Source of the DNA: JAFGPS01 sp964628465
GTDB lineage: Bacteria > Planctomycetota > Phycisphaerae > Sedimentisphaerales > Anaerobacaceae
Length of the DNA: 64,000 bases
Direction of reading: 5' to 3'
Assembly: GCA_964628465.1 (NCBI GenBank)
Contig: CAZVOA010000004.1
Location: 62,001 to 126,000, forward strand
Both the position numbers and the translations under genes were made by a program. Each line of letters opens with the position of its first letter. Position 1 is the stretch's first letter. Shown piece after piece: positions 52,531-61,777 of the stretch. The notes under the pieces were generated by a model. It worked only from the letters and a program-made list of their open reading frames with translations, did no database searches and was not told the origin of the DNA.

Positions 52531-53229
52531 ATGGATCGTAGAAATTTCTTAACGAAAGGTATCGCCGCGACTACTGCTTTTACTGCTATGGCGCAATCAG
52601 TACAAGCGGCAGAATCTAACTCAGTGAAAATATTAGGCATATCCTGTAGTTCACGAAAAGGAAAAACGACTGCGACATCAGTCAACGCCGCTCTTGAGGC
52701 GGCAAAAAAAGTGAGCCCACAGATAGAGGTTCAGCTTATTGATCTTGCTGGATTAAAAATATCAGGCTGGACTGGGGGAGCAACGCCATCGTCACCGCAG
52801 GAAATTCTGGATGATTTTCAGGTCGAAGTCGAACCTTACTTTATGTCGCACAATCTTGGCGGATTAATCATTGGCTCGCCTTCATATTTCCGCAGCATGA
52901 GTTCACAGTGCAAAATTCTCCTTGAGCGATTATATGTACTTAGAGAACCGAAGTTACTTCTCGCGGACAAGCCTGTTGGTGTTCTTTCTGTTGGTTCTTT
53001 TCGCAATGGCGGCCAGGAACTTGTGATTGAACAGGTACAGGCGGCTATGTTATGCCATGAAGTAATGCTCGTCGGCGGAAAGCCAAAAGCACATCAGGGA
53101 GCTACGCTTTGGAATAAAGATACTTACAACGATGATATTACAAAAGATGAATTCGGAATTGAAACCGCGAAGAATCTTGGTATCAGGGTTGCTGAAGCGG
53201 CATTGCTTCTTGCAAAGAAATCAAATTAG
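52531..53229 (+). CDS. Tat-exported NADPH-dependent FMN reductase-like flavoprotein
   Basis: 232 residues. N-terminal twin-arginine signal (MDRRNFLTKG, then ATTAFTAMAQSVQAA), followed by a flavodoxin-like FMN reductase fold (ILGISCSSRKGKTT, IIGSPSYFRSMSSQC, GVLSVGSFRNGGQE). ArsH is a cytoplasmic member of this broad superfamily. A Tat-exported version inside an arsenic operon is unusual. Its substrate is unknown; an extracytoplasmic redox role on arsenic or thiols is a guess. Confidence 0.75.
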   Translation: MDRRNFLTKGIAATTAFTAMAQSVQAAESNSVKILGISCSSRKGKTTATSVNAALEAAKKVSPQIEVQLIDLAGLKISGWTGGATPSSPQEILDDFQVEVEPYFMSHNLGGLIIGSPSYFRSMSSQCKILLERLYVLREPKLLLADKPVGVLSVGSFRNGGQELVIEQVQAAMLCHEVMLVGGKPKAHQGATLWNKDTYNDDITKDEFGIETAKNLGIRVAEAALLLAKKSN

Positions 53230-53261
53230 AACCAGGCAATTATAAAAGTGTCGGGATTAAT

Positions 53262-53702
53262 ATGAATAAATTAAAAATACTTTTTCTATGCACAGGTAAT
53301 TCCTGCCGCAGTCAAATGGCTGAAGGCTGGGCGAAGCACTTGAAAAGCGAGGTAATAGAACCTTATTCGGCTGGGATAGAAACACACGGACTTAATGAAA
53401 TGGCCGTTAAGGTAATGGCCGAAGCAGGCGTTGATATTTCTTCGTACCGAAGCAAGCATTTTGACGAAGTTCGGAATATTGATTTCGATTACGTGATTAC
53501 AGTATGCGATAACGCTCATGAAAGCTGCCCGATTTTTCTCGGTAAAACAAAAGTAATTCATGTTGGTTTCGACGACCCGCCAAGACTTGTAAAAGAAGTT
53601 AAGACACAGGAAGAAGCATTGGATTGTTACCGCCGAGTACGAGATGAAATAAAAGCTTTTATCGAGACACTTCCGGATGCTTTGTTTAAGATTAAAAAAT
53701 GA
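53262..53702 (+). CDS. arsC: Arsenate reductase, low-molecular-weight phosphatase type
   Basis: 146 residues. P-loop CTGNSCRSQMAEG with Cys10 and Cys15, and the redox pair Cys82/Cys89 in VCDNAHESCP. Cys10, Cys82 and Cys89 match the numbering of the thioredoxin-coupled Staphylococcus-type ArsC. It reduces arsenate to arsenite. It overlaps the next frame slightly. Confidence 0.93.
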   Translation: MNKLKILFLCTGNSCRSQMAEGWAKHLKSEVIEPYSAGIETHGLNEMAVKVMAEAGVDISSYRSKHFDEVRNIDFDYVITVCDNAHESCPIFLGKTKVIHVGFDDPPRLVKEVKTQEEALDCYRRVRDEIKAFIETLPDALFKIKK

Positions 53703-53713
53703 AAGGTATTGTT

Positions 53714-54535
53714 ATGAATGAGTCTGATGAAAAAATCAGGGATGCAGTTCGACAGGGATATTCAAAAATAGCAAAAGGCAATACAGGCTGTGGTTGCGGA
53801 TGCGGCTCATCCGGATCGAACGCTTTCGCTGAAACGATAGGATATTCAACACAAGAACTTGAGGTTTTACCTGAAGGCGCGAACATGGGTCTTTCCTGCG
53901 GCAATCCGACTGCAATCGCAAATCTCCGGAGTGGGCAGGTTGTTCTGGATTTGGGCAGCGGCGGAGGTTTCGATGTCTTTATCGCGGCGAAAAAAGTAGG
54001 AGCAAAAGGCATGGCTATTGGAGTTGATATGACTCCTGATATGCTTAGTAAAGCAAGAGCAGGTATTGCGAAATTTACCGAAAAGACGGGGCTTTCCAAT
54101 GTCGAGTTCCGCCTTGGTGAAATTGAGCATCTTCCGGCCGCCGATGCGAGTGTCGATGTTGTGATTTCAAACTGCGTGATAAATCTGTCACCCGATAAGC
54201 AGCAGGTATGGAATGAAATCGCGCGAGTTCTCAAGCCGGGCGGCAAGGCGTGTATTTCAGACCTTGCGTTGAAAAAAGTTCTGCCGGAAAAAGTTTTAAA
54301 ATCCGTGACAGCGCTTGTAGGCTGCATCGCGGGCGCAGTTTTGGTTGATGACACAAAAAAAATGATAAAGCAGGCTGGATTGAGTGACATTAAGCTTGAA
54401 GAAAAAGTATATAATATAGATGTGATGACAGATTGCAATGACCCATTGTACAAACAGGTAATCGCAGATTTGCCGGAAAGAACAAAGCCGGGTGACTATG
54501 TTGTAAGTGTTAATATAACAGCATATAAAAAGTGA
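53714..54535 (+). CDS. arsM: Arsenite S-adenosylmethionine methyltransferase
   Basis: About 273 residues. SAM motif VLDLGSGGGFD and GVDMTPDML. The three arsenic-binding cysteines of ArsM are present in LSCGNPTA, ISNCVINL and GCIAGAV. The N-terminus has an unusual CGCGCG stretch. An upstream ATG at 53699 overlaps arsC, but AAAGGT 5 bases before 53714 favours the latter. It makes methylarsenicals, which the ArsP-like permease could expel. Confidence 0.92.
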   Translation: MNESDEKIRDAVRQGYSKIAKGNTGCGCGCGSSGSNAFAETIGYSTQELEVLPEGANMGLSCGNPTAIANLRSGQVVLDLGSGGGFDVFIAAKKVGAKGMAIGVDMTPDMLSKARAGIAKFTEKTGLSNVEFRLGEIEHLPAADASVDVVISNCVINLSPDKQQVWNEIARVLKPGGKACISDLALKKVLPEKVLKSVTALVGCIAGAVLVDDTKKMIKQAGLSDIKLEEKVYNIDVMTDCNDPLYKQVIADLPERTKPGDYVVSVNITAYKK

Positions 54536-54542
54536 GCGGTAT

Positions 54543-55661
54543 ATGGAAATCGATAACAAATCACAAAAAGCCGTTAAAAGCCTTAATATCTTTGAGAAGT
54601 ACCTTACTATCTGGGTGGCACTCTGTATTGTAGGTGGAATTCTGCTTGGTAAAATTGCTCCGGGTTTTGCCCAGGCTCTGGACGGTATGGCGATTATGGT
54701 AGATGGGGCGCCGGTAGTGTCGATTCCGATAGCCGTCTGCTTGTTTTTTATGATGTACCCGATTATGGTTAAGATTGATTTTGCCGAAGTCCTGCGAGCC
54801 GGTAAAAGCCCTAAACCGGTTTTGCTGACCCTGATTGTCAACTGGGCAATCAAGCCGTTCACGATGTTTGCCATCGCATGGTTTTTCCTCGGCGTGGTCT
54901 TTCGAGGTATGATTCCCGGCACGGAAATTGTTAAAGACGGCACAGAGGTCGAACTGTTTCGTTCATATATTTCGGGCGCTATTTTGCTCGGCATCGCGCC
55001 TTGCACCGCGATGGTGCTGATGTGGGGGTATCTGGCGAAAGGCAATCAGGGCCATACTCTTATAATGGTTGCTATAAATTCACTGACAATGTTAGTACTT
55101 TATGGGCTACTGGGCGGCTGGCTTCTGGGTGTCAACAAAATGCCTGTACCCTGGCAGGCGCTGCTTCTGTCCATAGCTATTTATGTCGCATTGCCGCTCG
55201 TTGCAGGTTATTTTTCGCGTAAGTGGATTATAACTCGAAAAGGTATTGTTTGGTTTGAAGCCAAATTTTTACATGTTCTTACGCCTGTATCCATAATTGC
55301 GCTGCTCGGAACTCTCGTGCTGCTGTTTTCATTCAAAGGTGAGACAATCTTGAACAATCCCCTGACTATCCTCTGGATTGCTATTCCGCTTTTTATTCAG
55401 ACGATACTGATCTTTACGATAACTTATGCACTGGCAAAAGCTTTAAAGTTTACTTATGAGGACGCCGCTCCATCAGCTATGATAGGCGCGTCGAATCATT
55501 TTGAGGTTGCTATCGCTACCGCGACTATGTTGTTCGGTTTGTCTTCGGGGGCGGCTTTAGCCACTGTTGTCGGGGTGCTGATTGAAGTGCCGGTAATGCT
55601 TATGCTTGTTAGAATATGTTTGAGAACGCAAAACTGGTTTAAAAAGGAAACCGTAGCATGA
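54543..55661 (+). CDS. acr3: Acr3-family arsenite efflux permease
   Basis: 372 residues, ten membrane segments, with the family motif GIAPCTAMVLMW (the conserved Cys) and GASNHFEVAIA with the conserved Glu. It pumps arsenite out. It overlaps trmO-like start by 4 bp. Confidence 0.93.
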   Translation: MEIDNKSQKAVKSLNIFEKYLTIWVALCIVGGILLGKIAPGFAQALDGMAIMVDGAPVVSIPIAVCLFFMMYPIMVKIDFAEVLRAGKSPKPVLLTLIVNWAIKPFTMFAIAWFFLGVVFRGMIPGTEIVKDGTEVELFRSYISGAILLGIAPCTAMVLMWGYLAKGNQGHTLIMVAINSLTMLVLYGLLGGWLLGVNKMPVPWQALLLSIAIYVALPLVAGYFSRKWIITRKGIVWFEAKFLHVLTPVSIIALLGTLVLLFSFKGETILNNPLTILWIAIPLFIQTILIFTITYALAKALKFTYEDAAPSAMIGASNHFEVAIATATMLFGLSSGAALATVVGVLIEVPVMLMLVRICLRTQNWFKKETVA

Positions 55662-56152
55662 AATATGAAGATGATATGTCAATAACAATAAAACCTGTTG
55701 GAATTATTCATTCATCATTAAAAGAATCACAAGGTGCGCCTATTCAACCTGTTTTTGCAAAGGATAGCGAAGGAGTTGTCGAAATTTATGAACCGTATAG
55801 ACAAGCACTGAAAGACCTTGACGGATTCGAGAGAATATGGCTGATTTACTGGTTTCACAAAGTAGTGGAATACCGGCCGTTAGTTAAGCCGTACCTGGAT
55901 ACAGTTGAAAGAGGCTTGTTCGCGACTCGCGCGCCGTGTAGGCCGAATCCGATTGGAATGTCACCGGTTCGTCTTCTGAAAATCGAAGAAGGAAAACTTC
56001 ATATCACAGATGTTGATATTCTGGACGGTACGCCTTTAATTGATATAAAACCATATTTTTCGAAATTCGATAAATTTGAAGTTCAAAAATGCGGCTGGTA
56101 TGACAATGTGTCAGGTCAAAACGGAATTGCAGATAAAAGATTCCAGAAATAA
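55658..56152 (+). CDS. TsaA/TrmO-like methyltransferase
   Basis: 164 residues of TsaA domain: PVGIIHSSLKE, VVEIYEPYRQALKDLDGFER, IWLIYWFHK, RAPCRPNPIGMSPVRLL, ILDGTPLIDIKPYF. TrmO-type proteins methylate tRNA t6A37; relatives inside arsenic operons are common, and their job there is not known. Start at 55658 overlaps acr3 (ATGA); a second ATG is at 55676. Confidence 0.82.
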   Translation: MKYEDDMSITIKPVGIIHSSLKESQGAPIQPVFAKDSEGVVEIYEPYRQALKDLDGFERIWLIYWFHKVVEYRPLVKPYLDTVERGLFATRAPCRPNPIGMSPVRLLKIEEGKLHITDVDILDGTPLIDIKPYFSKFDKFEVQKCGWYDNVSGQNGIADKRFQK

Positions 56153-56165
56153 TGGAGATTAAGAA

Positions 56166-56399
56166 ATGAAAAAAATACAAATACTTGGTACTGGTTGCCC
56201 AAAGTGCAAGAAACTCGCTGAAAGCGCTCAGCAGGCTATAAGTGGACTTGAAGGTGAATTCGAGATTGAAAAAATTACTGATATAAATGAGATTATGAAA
56301 TTCGGTGTGATGATGACGCCTGCTCTGGCGATAGACGGCAAGGTAAAATCAGTCGGCAAAGTAATCGCGCCTGAAGAAATCAAAAAAATGCTTGTATAA
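56166..56399 (+). CDS. Small thioredoxin/glutaredoxin-like protein
   Basis: 77 residues, single thioredoxin fold with the CPKC active site in TGCPKCKKL and the MMTPALAI cis-Pro. Such small redox proteins are regularly linked to ArsP-like permeases. It could accept electrons for ArsC or a permease thiol. Starts 13 bp after the TrmO-like gene. Confidence 0.85.
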   Translation: MKKIQILGTGCPKCKKLAESAQQAISGLEGEFEIEKITDINEIMKFGVMMTPALAIDGKVKSVGKVIAPEEIKKMLV

Positions 56400-56409
56400 G
56401 GAGAAAATT

Positions 56410-56784
56410 ATGAGTGCAGAAAAATCAAACGTTTGCAGCGGTGGACCAGTTTTAATATTTGCCTGTTCCGGAGCTGCTGATGTCGGTGAAATATCCGACA
56501 AAGCAGCACGGAAATTAACTAAAGAAGGTACTGGATCCATGTTCTGCCTTGCTGGTGTAGGCGGACGAGTCGAACCTATCTTAAAAAAGACAGCATCGGC
56601 ATCAAAAATTCTGGCAATTGACGGCTGTAATCTGGATTGTGTGAAATCATCTTTGGAACAAAATGGGTTTAATAATTATGTTCACATGCGTGTAACAGAC
56701 CTTGGTATGGAAAAAGGCAAGAGTCCTGCCAATGATGAAAATATCAACAAGGTAGTCGCAAAAGGCAAAGAATTGTTGAAATAA
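56410..56784 (+). CDS. DGC-domain putative zinc-binding protein
   Basis: About 124 residues. Cys-containing motifs NVCSGGP, IFACSGAADVGE, FCLAGVGG, and DGCNLDC at the C-terminal part (the DGC motif). The family binds zinc in structural work, but its role is unknown. AAGGAG 6 bases before this ATG favours it over an upstream ATG at 56392. It is typical of arsenic/thiol operons with ArsP-like permeases. Confidence 0.8.
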   Translation: MSAEKSNVCSGGPVLIFACSGAADVGEISDKAARKLTKEGTGSMFCLAGVGGRVEPILKKTASASKILAIDGCNLDCVKSSLEQNGFNNYVHMRVTDLGMEKGKSPANDENINKVVAKGKELLK

Positions 56785-56812
56785 AAATACATTTTACAAT
56801 AGGTGATTAATT

Positions 56813-58126
56813 ATGAACCAGGCATGGAAAGTAGTTATTGTTGTTGTTTTAGTGGTAGCGATAATTGGTGTGGTTTCAATTAAGCGTAATCGATCAAATA
56901 TTGAAAACAGCGGAAATATTACTTCTTCAACGATAAGTAAGCAAGTACCAACAGAATATCAGGTGGAAAATCTCACCGGAAAAGGAATACCTGTTCTGGT
57001 TGATGTCGGGGCGGACACTTGTATTCCCTGCAAGTTGATGGCGCCGATTCTCGAAGAGCTTAAACAGGAATTAAATGGCAAGATTATTGTTCAGTTCCTT
57101 AATTTGAATGAGCATTCCGGCTATGCTGGTGAGTATAAAATCAGCGTTATGCCAACTCAGATTTTTTATGATGCTTCAGGCGAAGAACGTTTCCGTCACG
57201 AGGGTTTCTTTTCAAAAGAGGATATTCTTTCAAAATGGAAAGAGCTTGGTGTCAATCTATCAGGCGAAACTTCTCAAGCACCGGCTTTCGAGCGTTTGAA
57301 GCCTGCCAAACTCGATGAGCGTGCCAAAAACACAATCTGCTATATGTGTGATGGTGACATAAACCCAAAAGCATTAGTAACGGTTCAGACTGAAAAGGGG
57401 CCGGTACGCATGTGCAGCCCGCACTGCTATTTTATTATGTATTCCTGCCTAACCGAAGATAAAACCGATTTTGAGAAAAAGGTCTCAATAGCGGATACAG
57501 CAACCGGTAATCTTATTCCAGCCGCGGATGCCGTATTTCTGTATGGTCAGGATGAGAAAACCGGCAGGCCATGGACAAAAGCATTTGCAAATAATGAAGC
57601 GGCTGTAACGGAACGTTCCGCCAGCGGAGGCAATATTCTTTCATTCGGACTTTTGCAGGAAAAAGAGTTATCCCATCGCTGCGGCTTCTGCGACCGTGCG
57701 GTATATCCCCAGGATGCATCTGAAGTTATTGTTGATAACGGCGTATATACATGGGGCTGCTGCTCACACTGTGCGATTGGTGTTGCGGCGAGAACCGGCG
57801 AGGACATTGAGGTTCACGAGAAGGATCGACTTACCGGTGAGAAAATAGTAGTGAAAACATTTGACGGCAAGATTGCCTCATTAGAGCCGAAAACAGCCGT
57901 CGCATGGTTCGGTCAAAGACAAAAAGATGACGGCTCATGGGCTTCTGCCGGATGCTTTCATCAGGGTTTCTTTGTGAATGAAGAAAATCTCATAAAATGG
58001 GTTGAAAAAAATCCTTATGAAACAGGCAGGCTGATAAGCATAAATCAGGCACTTGCTGATAAAATGAAACTTTCACCCGAACAGATTCAGAAAGCCTGCA
58101 AGATTGGTGAATGCAGCCCTAAATAA
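56813..58126 (+). CDS. Thioredoxin-domain protein fused to Cys-rich NosL/MerB-like module
   Basis: 437 residues. Membrane anchor (about 5-23), thioredoxin domain with CIPC (70-73) and cis-Pro in VMPTQ, then Cys pairs CYMC (176-179), C201/C205 (MCSPHC) and CGFC (290-293), C316/C317/C320 (WGCCSHC), and C381 (GCFHQGFF). The C-terminal 160 residues resemble NosL/alkylmercury-lyase (MerB) folds: a Trp-Cys helix and a Cys-x-His strand near the end. This suggests metal(loid) handling in the periplasm. Fusion with thioredoxin is unusual. Confidence 0.7.
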   Translation: MNQAWKVVIVVVLVVAIIGVVSIKRNRSNIENSGNITSSTISKQVPTEYQVENLTGKGIPVLVDVGADTCIPCKLMAPILEELKQELNGKIIVQFLNLNEHSGYAGEYKISVMPTQIFYDASGEERFRHEGFFSKEDILSKWKELGVNLSGETSQAPAFERLKPAKLDERAKNTICYMCDGDINPKALVTVQTEKGPVRMCSPHCYFIMYSCLTEDKTDFEKKVSIADTATGNLIPAADAVFLYGQDEKTGRPWTKAFANNEAAVTERSASGGNILSFGLLQEKELSHRCGFCDRAVYPQDASEVIVDNGVYTWGCCSHCAIGVAARTGEDIEVHEKDRLTGEKIVVKTFDGKIASLEPKTAVAWFGQRQKDDGSWASAGCFHQGFFVNEENLIKWVEKNPYETGRLISINQALADKMKLSPEQIQKACKIGECSPK

Positions 58127-58156
58127 ATATAATTTAAATAAAGAAAGAGAAAAATT

Positions 58157-59104
58157 ATGACACGCTATGGTATTTTATCAATCGTTTTGTTTTTATCTGT
58201 AGTATCTTTGCAGGGCGCACAACAAAACAGCACGGAAAACCCGTCAACATCGTCTGAATCCAAAATGGTAAAAGAAATGTACCCGAACATGGAAATGGGA
58301 TTACTGAGTAACGCTGTAATTTCTGATCTTTCCAGCGGCGTATTGCTCAAAGCGGATAATGTCGTAATCAGTGACAAAGAGCTGGACAAAACAATTGCGG
58401 ATGCAAATGATAATATAAAGCTTCAACTCAAAAAATACGCGTCTATAGTTCTGGAGCAACTCGCAATTCCAAAAATGCTCGTGCTGGAAATCAAAAATGA
58501 AGCAGCCAAAAACGGACAGGAGATTACAGAAAAGGATGAAAATAAAATTATTCAGGATTACATTCGCACATTAGCAAAAACTATTAAAGTCAGTGAAGAG
58601 AAAATACTTGAATTCTATAACAGCAATAAAGACTCACTAAGCGGCGCAACTTTTGAACAGATCAAACCTCAAATTGAACAATTACTTGGCCAGGAAGAAC
58701 TGCAAAAACTTGTCGATGAGCGGATTCGTACTATCGGGCAAAGAATGAAGATAGAAATTTCTGCTTCGTGGTTAAAGGCTCAGGCAGTTTTAGAACAGGA
58801 TAACCCTGTTAATAAAGCTCGTAACAGTGGAAGGCCGACTCTTGTGGATTTCGGTTCAAAAGGTTGTGTGCCTTGTGACATGTTGGCGCCGATACTGGAA
58901 ACACTGCGCGAGAAATACAAGGGCAAAGCCAATGTTGTTGTAGTTCTGACAGGCGATGAACCGGTACTTGCCTCACGTTATGGTATAGAAGTTATTCCTT
59001 TCCAGATATTCTACGATAAAACCGGCAAAGAAGTATTTCGCCATACAGGCTTCTTCCCGCAGGATGAAATTGAAAAGCAGTTATCGAAGATGGGAGTGAA
59101 TTAA
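58157..59104 (+). CDS. Secreted protein with SurA-like helical part and C-terminal thioredoxin domain
   Basis: 315 residues with a signal peptide (ILSIVLFLSVVSLQGAQ). The middle (about 50-200) is helical and Lys/Glu rich, like the N-terminal part of peptidyl-prolyl isomerase chaperones but without the parvulin domain. The C-terminal part (about 222-315) is a thioredoxin with CVPC in GSKGCVPCDMLAPIL and cis-Pro in VIPFQI. Likely a periplasmic oxidoreductase partner of CcdA, encoded 4 bp downstream. Confidence 0.8.
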   Translation: MTRYGILSIVLFLSVVSLQGAQQNSTENPSTSSESKMVKEMYPNMEMGLLSNAVISDLSSGVLLKADNVVISDKELDKTIADANDNIKLQLKKYASIVLEQLAIPKMLVLEIKNEAAKNGQEITEKDENKIIQDYIRTLAKTIKVSEEKILEFYNSNKDSLSGATFEQIKPQIEQLLGQEELQKLVDERIRTIGQRMKIEISASWLKAQAVLEQDNPVNKARNSGRPTLVDFGSKGCVPCDMLAPILETLREKYKGKANVVVVLTGDEPVLASRYGIEVIPFQIFYDKTGKEVFRHTGFFPQDEIEKQLSKMGVN

Positions 59105-59108
59105 AATT

Positions 59109-59807
59109 ATGGAACAACTCTTTATGACCTTAACACGTGCAGTAGAAGGTACGCCGGCTATCGCTATCATCGCGTCCTTTGTGTGGGGCATCCTGAGTAT
59201 TCTTCTTAGCCCATGTCACCTCGCCAGCATCCCTCTTATCGTAGGATTCATTGACCAGCACGGGCGAATGTCAACAAAAAGAGCTTTTTATATTTCCACG
59301 CTTTTTGCAGTCGGTATTTTAATTACAATCGCGGTAATAGGTGTGATTACAGCCGCTGCCGGAAGAATGATGGGAGACCTTGGGAAATACGGCAATTATT
59401 TCGTTGCGCTGATTTTTTTCGCGGTAGGTCTTATATTGCTGGATGTAATTCCCATGCCTTTCAGCGGCCCTGGTCAAATAGGATTCAAACGAAAGGGATT
59501 ACTTGCTGCATTTATCCTCGGACTGGTTTTTGGAATTGCTTTGGGTCCCTGCACTTTTGCATACATGGCTCCTATGCTCGCGGTAACCTTTAAAGCGGCA
59601 TCAACCGCCTTGCTTTATGGAATTATTCTTTTACTGGCATATGGTGTGGGGCATTGTTCGGTGATTATTTTCGCCGGTACATTCACTGAGGTTATCCAGC
59701 GGTATATGAACTGGAACGAAAAATCAAGGGGAGCGGTTATTCTAAAGAAAATCTGCGGCGTTCTGGTTTTACTCGGCGGTATATATTTAATCTATATAGC
59801 CGCTTAG
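59109..59807 (+). CDS. ccdA: CcdA/DsbD transmembrane thiol transporter
   Basis: 232 residues, six membrane helices. The redox Cys pair is in SPCHLASIP (first helix) and GPCTFAYMAP (fourth helix). It moves reducing power across the membrane to the periplasmic thioredoxins encoded just upstream. Last gene of the operon. Confidence 0.87.
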   Translation: MEQLFMTLTRAVEGTPAIAIIASFVWGILSILLSPCHLASIPLIVGFIDQHGRMSTKRAFYISTLFAVGILITIAVIGVITAAAGRMMGDLGKYGNYFVALIFFAVGLILLDVIPMPFSGPGQIGFKRKGLLAAFILGLVFGIALGPCTFAYMAPMLAVTFKAASTALLYGIILLLAYGVGHCSVIIFAGTFTEVIQRYMNWNEKSRGAVILKKICGVLVLLGGIYLIYIAA

Positions 59808-59871
59808 ACTACACGGTAAAATTTTATATATTAAACTTGAAAATACAGAACAAAAATAATATTCTCATGTA

Positions 59872-59886
59872 TATGTATATTACATA
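59872..59886 (+). promoter_or_regulatory. Candidate PadR operator
   Basis: TATGTA-TAT-TACATA, perfect 6-bp arms with 3-bp centre, about 30 bp before the PadR start. PadR-type operators are often ATGT/ACAT palindromes. Confidence 0.5.
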
Positions 59887-59915
59887 TAGATGTATTTTAT
59901 AGAAAGTCGAATAAT

Positions 59916-60365
59916 ATGTTCGAAGGCAGCAACCTTGCGAAAAAGTATAAAATAAAGAAATGCGAATGTCCGAGCGGAAAGATGACTCGCTTCGTTGAGC
60001 CGTGCTTATTGTTCTTTTTGTCTCAAAAGGATTCTTACGGATACGAGTTAATGGCAAAATTGGATGGTTTTGGTTTTCCAAAAGCCAATCCGGACCCGGC
60101 AATGGTATATAGAACGCTTAGATACCTTGAGAAAGAGGGCTTTGTTATATCAATATGGGATACGAAAGGAGCCGGACCCGCAAAAAGAAATTATAGTCTG
60201 ACAAAAAAAGGAACCGGACTGCTTCATCTCTGGGCGGAAAGTATAGAGACGCGAAAACAGGTCTTGGAAATATTTCTGAAACAGTATAAGAAGCAATTCA
60301 AGAACAGCAATAGCTCATTCTCAGATTCGCATAATACAGGTTTAGCTGAACAGGAAAATAAATGA
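59916..60365 (+). CDS. PadR-family regulator with N-terminal cysteines
   Basis: 149 residues. Winged helix: SYGYELMAKLDGFGF, PDPAMVYRTLRYLEKEGFV, GPAKRNYSLTKKG. Three cysteines precede the helix (Cys16, Cys18, Cys30), so a metal or thiol signal is possible. First gene of the efflux operon; overlaps the TolC gene by 4 bp (ATGA). Confidence 0.87.
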   Translation: MFEGSNLAKKYKIKKCECPSGKMTRFVEPCLLFFLSQKDSYGYELMAKLDGFGFPKANPDPAMVYRTLRYLEKEGFVISIWDTKGAGPAKRNYSLTKKGTGLLHLWAESIETRKQVLEIFLKQYKKQFKNSNSSFSDSHNTGLAEQENK

Positions 60366-61777
60366 AAATGAAATCTGGTATTCTTTTGATATTGGTATCT
60401 GCTATATTTTTATACGGCTGTGCGCAGCCGGAATCAAATTATTTTTTTCAAACGAAAGCAATAGAAATCATACCGCATCAGCAATCTGAACAACAATCAA
60501 AGATTCCAGCAAATTTAGATATATTCAAAGAACCTGTGAATCTGGAACAGGCGATTGAGATCGCTCTTGCGAACAATCCCGAAGTCGCGGCCATGGAATG
60601 GGACACTGTTGCGGCACAAGCAAAAGAGGAGCAAATTTTTGCCGAACGGCTTCCGAGACTTGGTTTGGCGGGCGGATATAATCATCATCTTGACGAGCAG
60701 AGGCTGCTTCCAGTAGCCCAGCCGGGTGACCCGGCGATATTGAGCCGTGATATTTTTTCCGGTGATATTATCATGTCCCTGCCGATTTTTACCGGCGGAC
60801 GTTTAATCAATCAGGTAAAAGCAGCAGACCTTCTCCAGCAGGCGGCAGCACATAAACTTGCCCGCAGTAAAGAAGAACTTGTCTATAATGTCTCCAGTGT
60901 ATTTTTCAGTATCCTGGCCCAACGTCAGGTTATCGAATCTCTTGAGTTTTCACGTCAAGTGCTTCAGGAACATCTAAAACGTGTAGATGCACTGGTTGCC
61001 GCGCAGAAGGCGGCGGAGGTGGACAGGTTGCGTACGAATGTCCGTATAGCGGATATAGAGCAGAAGTTAGTGCGTGAAGAAAATATACAGGCTATTCAGT
61101 ACCGTGTTTTGGCGAATCTGCTTGGAATAGATAATCATACCAATAAGATGTCACTGTATGGTGAATTGGAATTGTCGGATAAAATAATTGTACCGGAATT
61201 CGAGGAGACTCTTGCGAAAGCATGGACAGGGCGTGACGACTATCTTGCGGTCAGATCGGCTCTTGAAGCTCAGGCAAGAAACGTAGATGCGGTAAGAGCC
61301 GAACATTGGCCGACCGTTTTGATTCAAGGCTCTTACGGAGGGCGATGGGCTGCCGGTTCGACAACAGGCACAGGGGATGAATTTGGCGATGTGGGCCGTG
61401 TTGGTCTTACGCTGGAAATCCCTATTTATGACGGCGGACGAATCAATGCTAAAATACAAGAGCAGCGTGCCGGTCTTGTTGCCGCACGGGAAAGGTTCAA
61501 CAAACTCGAACTCCAGATTCGTCTGGAAGTTGAGACAGCCTTGCTGAACATCCAATCCTCGCGGGAGCGTATAGAAGCAATACAAAAAGCGGTCGAGCAG
61601 GCTAAGGAATCTTTACGAATAGAACGAGAAAAATATGAACTGGGCAAAGGAGCAATTGTTGATGTATTCGATGCCCAGGATGCGTTGCTGGAGTCTCAAA
61701 CTAATTATTTCAGGGCTTTGGCTGATTATAATGCAGCGATTGCACAATTGAACCTCGCAGTTGGAGAAGAAAAGTGA
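60362..61777 (+). CDS. TolC-family outer-membrane efflux protein
   Basis: 471 residues. Lipoprotein-type signal (LILVSAIFLYGC). Two OEP repeats with AIEIALANNPEVAAMEW-type start and LEIPIYDGGRINAKI in the second half, TolC/NodT class. It forms the outer-membrane duct for the adaptor and pump encoded next. ATGA overlaps both sides. Confidence 0.92.
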   Translation: MKMKSGILLILVSAIFLYGCAQPESNYFFQTKAIEIIPHQQSEQQSKIPANLDIFKEPVNLEQAIEIALANNPEVAAMEWDTVAAQAKEEQIFAERLPRLGLAGGYNHHLDEQRLLPVAQPGDPAILSRDIFSGDIIMSLPIFTGGRLINQVKAADLLQQAAAHKLARSKEELVYNVSSVFFSILAQRQVIESLEFSRQVLQEHLKRVDALVAAQKAAEVDRLRTNVRIADIEQKLVREENIQAIQYRVLANLLGIDNHTNKMSLYGELELSDKIIVPEFEETLAKAWTGRDDYLAVRSALEAQARNVDAVRAEHWPTVLIQGSYGGRWAAGSTTGTGDEFGDVGRVGLTLEIPIYDGGRINAKIQEQRAGLVAARERFNKLELQIRLEVETALLNIQSSRERIEAIQKAVEQAKESLRIEREKYELGKGAIVDVFDAQDALLESQTNYFRALADYNAAIAQLNLAVGEEK

